DNA of 20,241 nucleotides from Silene noctiflora. Its lineage: Eukaryota; Streptophyta; Magnoliopsida; Caryophyllales; Caryophyllaceae. The notes beneath the pieces were generated by a model. That model was given only the letters and a program-made list of their open reading frames with translations, was not told the origin of the DNA and made no database searches. Every line of letters starts with the position of its first letter. The first letter of the stretch is position 1. A program made the position numbers and the translations under genes. The DNA lies in NCBI GenBank assembly GCA_009801015.1, contig VHZZ01000014.1:479586-499826 (forward strand), given 5' to 3'. Positions 8,517 to 17,653 of this stretch are shown piece after piece.

Positions 8517-10552
8517 CTGCTCAAATGTCAGATTGGGGTCACTTGGCAATTATGCAGTATGGAATTATGGATCTACGAAACGCTAATAAGGTGACTTATA
8601 TTGGACATGACAAGCAAACTATTCGGCTGAGTCTGATTTAGCTCAAATTCGGGTCCAGATTTTTCAAATGTTATCGCCTAAAGGGTCAGGTACTGGCCAA
8701 TTCAGGTTGGCCGTTTTTGAGGCAGTGATTACGGGGTCGGATCCTGCAAGAATGGGTTAATTACAAGTCGAGTCAAATCCAGCTTCAGGTTGTTTTCAGA
8801 ACATCAAGTTTGGTTCTCAGGTCAGGTTATTCATGTTGTGTCCTGGATCGGATATTATGATAGGGGTTACTTGGTCCAAGAAAAACCATCAAATGGTATG
8901 TTAAAAGTCGAAAAGAGTTCATTATAGTATAATATCCAAAAGATCAGCGGAAAATGGATCAATACAGCAATACGTATTTAGAAAACCAAAAACAAAACAG
9001 TTTCAATTGGGAAACCTTTTTATAGGCGCATTTTGGCAACATATGCTAACACCAGATATGATCCCCTGTGGGTTCATCACAACAGTAGACATTGCCATGT
9101 AAAAGCTCATTAGTTAAGAACAAAACCTGAATTTTGATGTATTGATCAAATTCTTCCTTCTGACGCTCAAGCTCACTTCTGATGTTATCACCAAGTGACA
9201 AGAGAATAGCTGGGGATGCAGTCATGCTTCCACTAGCAGAAGTAACTGATGAGTTGTGCTCATCGTCATCATATGAGAGTCTAAGTCCAGTTGATACCGG
9301 ATTATGATTCGGAATGCTACCTGACCGGTCCACTTCATCAGGGCAGGCATTATAATTCAAAGAGATCTGGAGCTTTTGCTGCCTTGAAATATCTTCTGCA
9401 TCTCTGCTTAGCTTGTTTGGCCGCAGGATGGATGAATTATGCTCATTCCCAAGATAGTTTACTGGGTCAACTGTACAGCCGGCAGGTACTGCAATAATAA
9501 TTTAAGAGAGCGGATACATATACGTAAATCAGTATCGAACATCTACACACACTCAAATCTTAAGTCGATAAATCATCTTCAAAAGTCAAAACAGTTTGCA
9601 AGCAGGAATATGAGAAGGAATATTGAATGTTTGAGGGTAATTTTCTCGTTAGCATATATGAATGATAGAAAGGATTTCTCTGCAGTAGAAATAGAACTTA
9701 ATTTAAAACATCCAAATAAGAAAGCACAACTTTTATAAATGTATTCAATCAGACCCGTATTTAAGAGAGCTAAACACAAAAATACCACGTTCATCTAAAG
9801 ATTTGAACTATTCAACATTACACCAGTGTTGCCGCCTACATGAAGACGTGGAGAGAGAGCCATAGGGAAGATCTGAACTGAAACATCGATCATGTATACT
9901 AGACACTAGACAGAGCTCGACAACATAGCTAACCATAAGTGCAGTGCTTTTGACAAGACTCTTTTACATCAAGGATTGGGATGATATTTAACCATCTTAA
10001 AGCTTGAAATCAAACAAGGGTAGTTCACAACTTCACATAACATCGATCATAGAACAAACAAAGGCCCAAGTATATGAAAGTTAAGTAATAGGCAGTAACT
10101 CAAGAAAATACCAAGTACCAGTGCAAAATCAAAAGGAGACCACAGGAATTCCCATACTAACTAAACCAAAAAAATAGAACCTTCGGATAAAAGATTGTCT
10201 CCCCTAACGTCCACCAACCAGTAACTATTTTCTAAATCCAAAACCCTAAAATCACTTCCCTATACTCCCATGAAGCTTTATAAGCAGTTGAGACTTGAGA
10301 CTCAAGAAATTCGTTAATTACATATCAGCAATTAACTTATGAATATATGGGAATGGAGCTAAAGGATGATTCATAGAAAAAGCGTAAGTAGATAGTGTAA
10401 GTGCAATAACCAGATGCTTTTAATATATTAATTAATGACTTACAATTCCCAAAAAGCTGAAGTTGGGGATTTGGTGCTTGAGCATTGAGTTGATATCGGT
10501 TCTCATCCAGAAATACAGGAAGCACGGGATTGTTGTTGTTCCCTCCAAACAT
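7974..10552 (-). CDS. RING E3 ubiquitin ligase, BOI / SBP1 (S-RNase-binding protein) family, three coding exons
   Basis: Coding sequence joins 10552-10444, 9488-9127 and 8516-7974 (minus), 109+362+543 nt, giving 337 residues, the usual family length. All junctions are GT-AG and the phases fit (phase 1, then phase 0). The N-terminus MFGGNNNNPVLPVFLDENRY, the middle SRQQKLQISLNYN and STGLRLSYDDDEHNSSVTSA, the coiled coil with the WRD-like AQNWHYRAKYNES (about 216-228), and the C-terminal RING are all in family order. The C3HC4 ligands are Cys290, Cys293, Cys305, His307, Cys311, Cys314, Cys321 and Cys324, and the protein ends SASVEVYLS. Relatives are E3 ligases that damp cell death and stress or gibberellin responses, and petunia SBP1 binds S-RNases; the role here is inferred only from family. 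No key residue is missing. Leader exons extend the gene to about 13.6 kb. Confidence 0.92.
8517..9126 (-). other. RING E3 intron 2, carrying a degenerate GGGTC-rich segment
   Basis: A 610-nt intron with donor CAG|GTTTTG (minus) and acceptor GAGCAG. The part at about 8600-8890 is unlike the rest of the intron: on the + strand it carries scattered GGGTC, GGTCGG and CAGGT words (ATTCGGGTCC, GGGTCAGGT, GGGGTCGGATCC), i.e. the complement of the ACCCGA-type repeats seen at the right end of the window. It looks like an old, decayed repeat of that kind. Confidence 0.6.
9127..9488 (-). CDS. RING E3 coding exon 2
   Basis: A 362-nt exon with acceptor ATTATTGCAG and donor CAG|GTTTTG. It supplies the second part of a split Leu codon, then PAGCTVDPVNYLGNEHNSS, RPNKLSRDAEDISRQQ and the acidic/serine-rich SYDDDEHNSSVTSASGSMTA, and ends in EEFDQYIKIQ. 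These blocks are diagnostic of the SBP1/BOI family. A frame-only reading misses its first 43 residues because they precede an internal TTG. Confidence 0.9.
9489..10443 (-). other. RING E3 intron 1
   Basis: A 955-nt phase-1 intron, donor AATT|GTAAGT and acceptor TTATTATTGCAG. AT-rich; I see no nested gene or clear repeat. The short frames in it are not supported. Confidence 0.85.
10444..10552 (-). CDS. RING E3 coding exon 1
   Basis: Encodes the 36-residue N-terminus MFGGNNNNPVLPVFLDENRY...LQLFGN plus one base of a split Leu codon. The consensus donor GTAAGT at 10443-10438 ends it; without splicing the frame runs on into unrelated intron codons. ATG at 10552 has AAA immediately upstream, a good plant start context, and matches the family start MFGG. 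Confidence 0.92.
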
Positions 10553-10594
10553 TTTAAACCGATAGAATTCTCAAAGTACAGATAACGAGTGAAC
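10553..10594 (-). promoter_or_regulatory. RING E3 5'UTR segment continuous with coding exon 1
   Basis: The 42 nt before the start codon follow a strong 3' splice site (TTTCTTCTTTTGTTCGGCAG, then GTTCACTCG on the minus strand), so the leader is probably interrupted here. No upstream ATG occurs in this segment. Confidence 0.6.
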
Positions 10595-12058
10595 CTGCCG
10601 AACAAAAGAAGAAATATGCACATATAACAATACCACAAAACAAGATAGCTTCCGAAGCCAATGTGTATCAATGAATGCGGATGCAAGTGATATACAGATT
10701 CACGACGAAGACAGCTGGCAGGTTTTTTACCATTTAGGTATAGTGAAAGAAAAAAACAGAAATTTGATACTCCGTATCTCTCTATATTTATTAGCTGAAA
10801 CCCTACCATTAAGCCCTATAGCATGCACATAGTTATCAACTAACACTTCACATGCAAATTTAGGTGCAAGGATAAATATGACATTAGATGCTACATAATT
10901 CAGACAGACTTCACCTACCAAAATGAGTTAAATTAGATTTTATATTATACATACGTAATCAAACAGTTTGCGACGCAGTAATCAGACAAAGCCTTCACCG
11001 ATTAATGTGTGGATTAGATGATGCATAAAGAGGGTCAAAAGAGTAATAACAATTAACTTACATAAGGCAACGCCTAATGAGGCATGTAAGTCTCAAAGTC
11101 GGTGATGGTGTGTGGTGACGTTCTGTAAGAAATGTGGAAGTCGATAACTAGGGGAACCGGTAAAGAAGGTCAAACATTTATAGAATAAAATACTAAAAAT
11201 TAGGAAACCAGGTATAGCCGTTAAATGTGCAGCTCAAACAAATATGGAGTACAAAATACCCCGCAAGTTTCAGTCTTTTACAACATTGTGGTGTTACCCG
11301 GCAAAAACAAAAAGGTCAGAAATATTTCCTTTAACAAGCTCGTGAAACATTCAACACATTTACGGTACGTTTTCCTTAAATGTGCATCTCTTGACAAATC
11401 ACAATTAATCACAATAATTACTTTTCCACAACAAATTTGAGTACTCCTGATACTGCTTCAAGTCATAAAGCATTAAAGCCAGACTTTAGCGAAGTTCGTT
11501 TATGGTAAGTTCTCATCAACCTTAACTTATTGATAAGCAACACTCTCAATAATCTATCAACAGTGAAGCTAGGCATTTGTAGATCCTAACCACTCAAGGC
11601 GAGACGGCTGAGCCACTCAGAATAGCCCAACCAGCATAACGTAGGAGCATATGAACCCATCAACTTAATACACGTGTATATCTAGAGTGCGTGAGGAAAC
11701 ATGGAAATAGGATAGAGACTTGCAAGAAAAGCACGAAATCAAAGATGATTAATAGTCATGGACAAAAAAGGACTCAAAGAAATTAAGAAGAAAAAAACGA
11801 CATTTGATCATCAGAAACACCAATTGAACTTAACAAACTACCACATAACTGAAGAATGCTTTCACTTATCCCCGTAACATCAATCGATTGGCAGCTACAT
11901 CTTACAAGGTCTGGTATATAGGGCAGCTACAGATGATAGTCTGATTCCCATGCATGAATCTCCAAAAGAAATAATATTATTACGTAATCAAGCATCCCTC
12001 CATAATAAGAGAGATTACGCCAGACTCAACCACAGTTCTCCAAAAGTTAGAAACATCT

Positions 12059-12087
12059 CACACAACACACAACACACAACACACAAC
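12059..12087. repeat. (CACACAA)4 microsatellite
   Basis: Four perfect copies of CACACAA plus one base. It lies within the candidate leader intron of the RING E3 gene and is likely length-variable. Confidence 0.9.
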
Positions 12088-12827
12088 ATTATTCACTTGT
12101 GCGCTTATTACACATGTGCTAGAGAGTAGATCTCCATTACCGGCCCCCCAACCCACCACCACCACCATCACCCACCCACTCACCCCAAATCGTTTAGAAA
12201 CCTAATACAAACAGTTATACCTTCCTACTCAAATTTATTGTATATGGCACCATCTATTCATCTAGTGCGCTTCATACAAAACCGACCAAACTCAACTCCT
12301 TCTCAGGCAATTTACAAGTTTACAAATCCCCATCATATCCACAGATTTTAGAGCCAGCTCAAATAGGCAACATAACTAATGGAGTCCCAAAAATCGTATA
12401 ATATACCCCTACATTAATATCAGCTGCTCGAACATGTCAGCTAAGTTTTAAACCAAAAGGAATCAACTTTAGCATCTTAAAGAAACTACGAGTTCACATC
12501 AACCATGACAAAACAACTGCAAGCATTCACTGTAACAGAAGCGAAAAGTCACAACAAACACATTACTAAGTTTCAAGTTTCAACTAGGTTTATAACGAAA
12601 GGCGAAAACTTTAGCATCTTACAACACGCACAAGTTAAACAACCAATCATAAAACAACTCAAGCACTCTTCATTATGTCATTGATGATACAGATAGCTGA
12701 AAGATTTATCAAAGAATACCTTTTATTCCGAACGAGTGAAAAATAAGTATCAACTATCAAGCACAATCTTCAAAATGAAAAATGTACACACATGAATTAC
12801 TAACAGCTGTTACCCAGCACACTTATA

Positions 12828-13021
12828 ATCAGAAGCAGAACCACAAATACTTATGTAAAGCAGCCTTACATTTTGCAAAACGGTTCATTTGATAACTACT
12901 TGTACACTAATACGGGTCAGATGATCAAAAGCAGAACCATAAATACTGAAATACTTATGTAAAGCGGCCTTACATTTTGTAAAATGGTTCTTTTGATTCT
13001 ACTTTTACACTAATACGGGTC
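12828..13021. repeat. Direct duplication of about 95 bases
   Basis: Copy 1 (about 12828-12919) and copy 2 (about 12923-13021) both run from AGCAGAACCA through ACTTATGTAAAGC and GCCTTACATTTTG to ACACTAATACGGGTCA. They differ by scattered substitutions and a 7-base insertion in copy 2, so this is an older event than the cassette duplication at 13.7 kb. Confidence 0.85.
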
Positions 13022-13389
13022 ATGATTTCCTTCTGATTTCGATCCGTTTTACACAATCTTTGTGAAGCACAACAAACAAGGATGACCCAAATTCATTTTA
13101 TTAAAAAATAAGCACAGAAATGCACAGATTCCTTCAAAAACATATCAAAAGCACATAAAACTGAATCAAAACATCAACAAAAATAAATAAACAGGACAAA
13201 ATCAAAACCCTATAAATTACCTAACTATGTTGCATACAAAAACATGAATTTATTCAATTTTAGAACAAACAATAAAATCCCATTTTTTTTAATTAAAAAC
13301 CACACAAAAAATAAAACATAAAATTTCATCTAACACAAAAATAATCGAGATAAAATCAACCAAAAAGAAGTAATTTTTTTGTTATTTAC

Positions 13390-13430
13390 CTTTCAAAGAT
13401 TGCTCCTTTAAATTACAACAACAGATCTTC
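13390..13430 (-). promoter_or_regulatory. Candidate internal 5'UTR exon of the RING E3 gene
   Basis: A 41-nt segment between an excellent 3' splice site (a long T tract, then TTTAATTTGCAG) and a donor AAAG|GTAAAT on the minus strand. It contains no ATG. The intron before it would be 102 nt (13431-13532). Inferred from splice signals only. Confidence 0.45.
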
Positions 13431-13532
13431 CTGCAAATTAAACACACAAAAAAAAAATAACAAAAACCCATTAAACTAACAAGATTAAACCCATAAAAAA
13501 TAACCCTAGTAAAAACAATTGTGTATACAAAC

Positions 13533-13610
13533 CTTAAAATTGATGAAAAAGTAGCAAAATTAGAGGGGTAAAAAAAATTATGTACAAAAAAAGGGGAAAG
13601 AACTAGAAAC
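13533..13610 (-). promoter_or_regulatory. Candidate first 5'UTR exon and core promoter of the RING E3 gene
   Basis: A donor TTTTAAG|GTTTGTATAC lies at 13532. About 30 bases upstream of a pyrimidine-rich possible start (near 13608) is GTCATATTTATGAC (13633-13646, minus strand), a TATA-like word inside an inverted GTCATA...TATGAC pair. The start position is a guess within tens of bases. Confidence 0.35.
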
Positions 13611-13728
13611 TGATTAATGGGATCCGTGAAATGTCATAAATATGACTTTGGAAGAGCACATTAATTAAGTACCCAGGAAAGAAATGAAGATGAACAGAAA
13701 AAAATAAGTATTATAAGAAAAAAATAAA

Positions 13729-14089
13729 TAAAAATATAAAAGAAATGGGAAAAGATTGATTTTTTATTTTTTATTTTTTATTTTTTTTATTTTTTTTGTC
13801 GAGATAATCTGCTTTAAGGCCAGTGCAATATATAAGGAAGACTCCTAAATCTCTCGTAGCAGGTAGGACGGTGATAACCGTTTTAAGATGAAAACAGGTT
13901 AAAGGAAAACAGTATAAAAATATAAAAGAAATGGGAAAAGATTGACTTTTTTTTTTTTTTTTTTTGTCGAATGAGGTAATCTGCTTTAAGGCCAGTGCAA
14001 TATATAAAGAAGTAACTCCTAAATCTCTCGTAGCAGGTAGGACGGAGATAACCGTTTTAAGATGAAAACAGGTTAAAGGAAAACAGTAA
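13729..14089. repeat. Tandemly duplicated cassette with poly(T) block
   Basis: Two near-identical copies (about 13729-13914 and 13915-14089) share TAAAAATATAAAAGAAATGG, a T-rich tract, CTGCTTTAAGGCCAGTGCAA, TATATAAGGAAG/TATATAAAGAAG, CTCTCGTAGCAGGTAGGACG and a block ending AAACAGTA. They differ mainly in the T tract, (TTTTTTA)n in copy 1 and pure T in copy 2, so copy 2 is 12 bases shorter. Read on the minus strand each unit ends in an A-rich tail, as in a short retroposed transcript, although I see no tRNA-type A/B boxes. The pair sits just upstream of the presumed RING E3 start. Confidence 0.9.
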
Positions 14090-14486
14090 ATCCGTAAGTG
14101 TCTCTTAAAACGTAAGTTTCGTTTTTAAATGGTTAGGTGTGTGTTTAGCCTAACTTGTAAAAGCGTTTTTGAACTTAAAAACACTTTTTGGCTAAATAAA
14201 ACATTTTCTAAAAGTTAAAACAAAATTTCCCAAAAGCTAAAAATTCATATTTTTGCCCATAAGAACAGAAGCAACAATTTAATGTTTATGCTTTTGAAAA
14301 ACTCATTTTTGAAAAGTAACTTTGAAATGAATATCTAAAGATGATGTGATAAGGGAGCGGTGTTCATATCACAGTACGCAATTCTACCATTTTAACCACT
14401 AGAATTAACCATTTTTCGATTTTTAATTTTGAAGTGGGAATATTAGGGAGAGAAAAGAGGGAGGTGATATGGTGATGGGTGGGTGT
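14090..14486. other. AT-rich spacer with a possible decayed MITE
   Basis: About 14140-14330 holds clustered words such as AAAAGCTAAAAATTC, AAAAGTTAAAACA and GTGTGTTTAGCC, reminiscent of worn hAT or Tourist MITE sequence, but no clean ends or target duplication could be matched. Nothing else is supported. Confidence 0.3.
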
Positions 14487-14495
14487 GTTAATTTG

Positions 14496-14679
14496 TCATT
14501 TGGATCCTCTGTCTCATTATCGTGTCTCATCTTGTATCTCATTATCTTAATATTCTGACACCTCATCCTTGGATAATACCTAAATACTACTTATTTATAA
14601 TGTTTATTACTTATGTGTTAAATACAGAGATAGCGGGACACACGATGGGACATGAAAATGGGACAGAGAATCGGAACCG
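14496..14679. mobile_element. Mutator-like MITE with 9-bp target duplication
   Basis: A 184-bp element flanked by identical 9-mers GTTAATTTG at 14487-14495 and 14680-14688, the duplication length typical of Mutator-like elements. The ends form an imperfect inverted repeat of about 45 bases: the left end has CTCTGTCTCATTATCGTGTC and the right end, reversed, CTCTGTCCCATTTTCATGTC. The open frame crossing it has no protein features. Non-autonomous; no transposase. Confidence 0.8.
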
Positions 14680-14688
14680 GTTAATTTG

Positions 14689-15273
14689 GTGGTGTGTGTC
14701 AGGTTGGTTTAGTGTTATGGGTACGTTTTGGTTTTGCTTATAAGTGTTACTTTACGCAAACCATGATGAAATGAATCTACTTTCATATCTTTTGTGGAAA
14801 ATAAAAAATTGAGATTGTACTCCATTTTTATGTGTTGTTATCTAGATCATACCTTCAAAAGTTACATGGATTTGGAATTTTGATTGTTGAACAATCAATA
14901 ATAAATCTTGTTGATTTGAATTGCTCGATTTGGATTCTTGATTCTATATATTTCAAGAATTGAGATTTTAGTCATAGAATTAAGTTCATAAGGTCGGAAA
15001 TAATTTTTCTATTGTTTCTCTCATAGTTATTGTCCAGCGATTTTAAATATGATATACTTCGCAGTTTATAATTTAATCAAAAAATGTATGTTACGATATA
15101 TCCATCTGAATTTGTTGAAAATAATTTAAATTATTTTTTTTATTTTTTTTAATATGATTTGTTGCTTGTCTTTGATTGTTGTTTGATTATCTTGCAGTGT
15201 TTTTTCGTGGAATATCGTTGTTATTTTATGGATATGACTTATGAGTGGTACCCTTTATTTGTACTCTGTAAAA
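14689..15273. other. AT-rich spacer
   Basis: No reading frame, RNA or repeat is supported. It contains T-rich runs near 15130-15155 and a possible weak MITE-like end near 15240. Confidence 0.4.
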
Positions 15274-15282
15274 GAATTTGTG

Positions 15283-15479
15283 ACTCATTGGGCAAAGCGT
15301 CTCCCTTGTGACGGAAGAAATCCGTCACAAATGAAGACGTGAGATCAAATGCCCCACTTGTCCACTTGCTTTCCTCTCTCCACTTGCTTTCCTCTCTCCA
15401 CTTGCTTTCCTCATAGGCATTTTGTCTCACAAAATGGTATCCGTCTTCATTTGTGACGGATATCTTCCGTCACAAATGA
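15283..15479. mobile_element. MITE with self-palindromic terminal repeats
   Basis: Inverted repeats of about 35 bases: left 15306-15340 and right 15442-15479 match almost perfectly and contain TTGTGACGGA...TCCGTCACAAATGAAGACG. Each arm is itself palindromic (TTGTGACGGA and TCCGTCACAA), so either end can fold alone. The 9-mer GAATTTGTG stands on both sides (15274-15282, 15480-15488), which suggests Mutator-like insertion; however, the left side then carries about 20 extra bases outside the arm, so the left boundary is uncertain. No coding capacity. Confidence 0.75.
15361..15414. repeat. 18-bp tandem repeat, three copies, inside the MITE
   Basis: The unit TCCACTTGCTTTCCTCTC is perfect at 15361-15378 and 15379-15396; the third copy (15397-15414) differs only in its last bases (TCAT). 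The unit length is a multiple of three, which creates an artificial repeated-peptide frame (EESKWR) on the minus strand; this is not a gene. Confidence 0.95.
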
Positions 15480-15648
15480 GAATTTGTGCTCATCGGGACG
15501 GGATGACGGGAAAATAAAGATTTTGTAGCATGATGTCTTGATATGTTTTAGCTTGCGATATTAAAAGAAGAAAAGTGTGTGCATTAGTTACGGCGTATTT
15601 CGTATTGGTTTGCATTTGAATTTATATTTATAAGATAACATAACATTA

Positions 15649-16713
15649 GGCTCCGTTTGACACACGACACTTTAAATAGCTTATTTGACCAAAGTAGGTT
15701 ATTTGATCAAAATTTTAGGAGAAAAAGAATTACGCATCTGAGGTAGTACCTCAAACCTTTTAATTTTTGAGCATATATACATTGTTTCTGAGCATATTAG
15801 TATTTTCAAATATAGTTTTTGAGTAATATTATATTTTTTTTTTTAGTTTAATGTTTTAAATAAATGTACTCAAAAACTTAATAATACAAACTCATGATAT
15901 TTAAAATAAAACTCAAAAACTTTAATATAAAACTTAGAAAATAGATATTAAGAGGTACTACCTCAGATGTATAATCCATGAACTGAAATTTTAGCTATCT
16001 GAATTTTTTGCAAATGTTTGGCAATGAGCTTATTTGGTCAAATAAGTCACCTAAAATAAAATACTACCTAGAGTAGCGTTTGCGATTTCAAGTACTTGAA
16101 ATAAATTATATTCTATTTATTACCCCTTGAATTTATGATATTAAATAATTATCATATTCTTTAACGTCATTTTACCAAAAATCAGCTACCTTTTCAGCTA
16201 GTTTGTCAAATATTTTTTATAATCAGTTATTTTATCAGCTCCTACTTTCCAGTTACCTTTTTAGTTTTCAGCTAATTTTTCAAGTTTCAGGTAGCTTTTC
16301 AGGTTTCAGTTAGCTTTTCAACTAATTTTGCCACACGACATTTCAGGTAGCTTATTTGACCAGAATTTCAGCTACCTGATTTTTTTGCAAGTGTTTGGTA
16401 AGTAACTTATTTTGTCAAATAAACTACCTGAAATGAAATGCTACATAAAGTAACATTTGGGATTTCAGGTACCTGAAATAAATTATATTACTTTTATTAT
16501 CCCTTCAATCTATAATATTAAATAATTATCATATCCTTTTACGTCATTTTATCAAAAACCAGCTACCTTTTCAGCTAGCTTGTCAATCATTTTTCTTATA
16601 ATCAGTTACCTTATCAGCTCATACTTTTCAGTTATCTTATCAATTAGCTTTTCAGGTTTTAGTTAGCTTTTCATATTTCAGCTACCTTTTCAACAATTTT
16701 ACCAAACAGAGTC
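15649..16713. mobile_element. Tourist-like (PIF/Harbinger) MITE, tandem dimer
   Basis: Outer ends GGCTCCGTTTG and CAAACAGAGTC are inverted repeats (9 of 11) in the Tourist style and are flanked by TTA at 15646-15648 and 16714-16716, the PIF/Harbinger target duplication. The body is a direct dimer: CACACGACAcTTtaAaTAGCTTATTTGACC-like starts recur at about 15661 and 16332, and both copies share the GTCAAATAA, TAAATAATTATCATAT and CAGCTACCTTTTCAGCTAG blocks in the same order. Copy 1 is longer only because it carries the nested element 15733-15971. Internal words are mostly variants of TTTCAGGTAGCTTTTCAG. No transposase. Confidence 0.75.
15733..15971. mobile_element. MITE nested in the first Tourist-like copy
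   Basis: A 239-bp element with ends CGCATCTGAGGTAGTACCTC and GAGGTACTACCTCAGATGTA (18 of 20 inverted match), flanked by TA on both sides (15731-15732, 15972-15973), as in Tc1/mariner (Stowaway-like) insertion; TTA/TAA could also be read, so the superfamily is unsure. The interior is AT-rich with scattered TTTTTGAG and CTCAAAAA words. The second copy of the host element lacks it and gives an empty site for comparison. Confidence 0.8.
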
Positions 16714-17017
16714 TTAGTACTTAATTTCGTAAATTATATGTGACCTAAATAATCATATTAAATACCACGTCTAAATTGTAAATATTCGTACAATACTATA
16801 CGTATACAATAACTTTGTATATTACTCTGCTTTTATCCATGGTTTACCAACATTATTTTACCGTGTCTTAATTATTTATTTATTTTGTTATATATCAAGC
16901 CGGAGTAAGTAACTGTGTTATCATTGGGACTTATTAACATAAATTTGTATAGACTTCGAATTCAAACTAAGCATGACCAACTTCAAGCCAATTACGAGCT
17001 AAGCTCTGGTTGGATTA

Positions 17018-17343
17018 GAGCAACTTCAGTGGCAATCTACAAGACCTTGCAGCTTGCCTTACCCCATCATTTTTTCAAGCTAAGCTTTCAAGCTACATAA
17101 TGCTTCAATGGTAAACTACTATATATTGTAGCTTGCAAGGTCCCACATAATAATAAATATTGTATATGAATTATTTTTTATTAATTTTTAATTATATTCA
17201 TTTTGAAAGTCAAGCTACGTAAGCTACACCTGCTTACAAGCAGGTACGTAATTTTGCACTCTAATGGTGAGCATACCGCTTACTAATTAACAATAATTGC
17301 AAGCAGGTCCTCAAAAGCAACCATTAAAGATTTGGAGTTGCTC
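17018..17343. mobile_element. Tourist-like MITE A (TTAGAGCAACT ends)
   Basis: Left end GAGCAACTTC (17018) and right end GGAGTTGCTC (17334-17343) are inverted and flanked by TTA at 17015-17017 and 17344-17346. The interior repeats TCAAGCTAC/GTAGCTTGC-type words that could pair with each other. The right-hand TTA is also the left boundary of the neighbouring element. About 326 bp, non-coding. Confidence 0.65.
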
Positions 17344-17346
17344 TTA

Positions 17347-17650
17347 GAGCATCTCCAATGATTTAATAGAAGGACTTACTTGCAATTTTTAAAAATTGTC
17401 AAGCAAATAGTTTACTATTGGAGCACCGAAAAACAGACCCGCTTAAAAGTAACACCTGCTCTACCAAGCTACATACTTGAAACAAAGTTGCTGTATTTTT
17501 ATCGGTCGATTAAGGTGATGTGGGACCACTTAAGTTACATTATTTATTGCTCACAATTGGAGACGTATGTAGCCGGAAAGTGATGTAGCTTGAAATATTG
17601 GCATGGCAAATCAAGCTACAAGCTCTTCTAGCTTGCCATTATAGATGCTC
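17347..17650. mobile_element. Tourist-like MITE B (GAGCATCTCCAATG ends)
   Basis: Left end GAGCATCTCCAATG and right end CATTATAGATGCTC are inverted; the left flank is the shared TTA (17344-17346) and the right flank is TAA (17651-17653), so the target duplication is imperfect or TTA/TAA is part of the terminal repeat. The internal GATGTGGGACCACTTAAG resembles the GGTCCCACATAATAAT block of element A, suggesting the same family. The frame across it is not a gene. Confidence 0.6.
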
Positions 17651-17653
17651 TAA

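Larger units (their letters stand above)
10595..13389 (-). other. Candidate long 5'UTR intron of the RING E3 gene (2.8 kb)
   Basis: Bounded by donor AAAG|GTAAATAAC (minus, 13389-13388) and acceptor GTTCGGCAG (10595). The donor-proximal 300 bases are strongly T-rich on the minus strand, as expected of a first intron. Long leader introns near the start often raise expression in plants. Inside are a perfect heptamer microsatellite (12059-12087) and a diverged direct duplication (12828-13021). No coding sequence inside is supported on either strand. Confidence 0.5.

Noticed and set aside
9046..9126. Continuation of the E3 exon 2 frame past IKIQ (VLFLTNELLHG...)
   Set aside because: It follows a good donor (CAG|GTTTTG), has no family counterpart, and exon 3 resumes exactly at the conserved EEQLAKG.
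10432..10809. 125-codon minus-strand frame beside the E3 first exon
   Set aside because: It is an alternative frame of coding exon 1, leader and intron sequence, with low-complexity hydrophobic residues and no family features.
11041..11120. Hairpin CTTACAT...ATGTAAG as a possible microRNA precursor
   Set aside because: The stem is only 7 pairs with an unequal internal bulge, too short for a plant microRNA precursor.
11225..11440. 71-codon + strand frame in the leader intron region
   Set aside because: No recognisable domain, AT-driven composition, and it is antisense within a probable intron.
14522..14743. 73-codon + strand frame
   Set aside because: It lies mostly within the 14496-14679 MITE and has no protein features.
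15361..15414. Possible CRISPR-like array
   Set aside because: The 18-bp units are head to tail without spacers, in a plant transposon.
15239..15430. Minus-strand frame with repeated EESKWR peptide
   Set aside because: It is a by-product of the 18-bp tandem repeat within a MITE.
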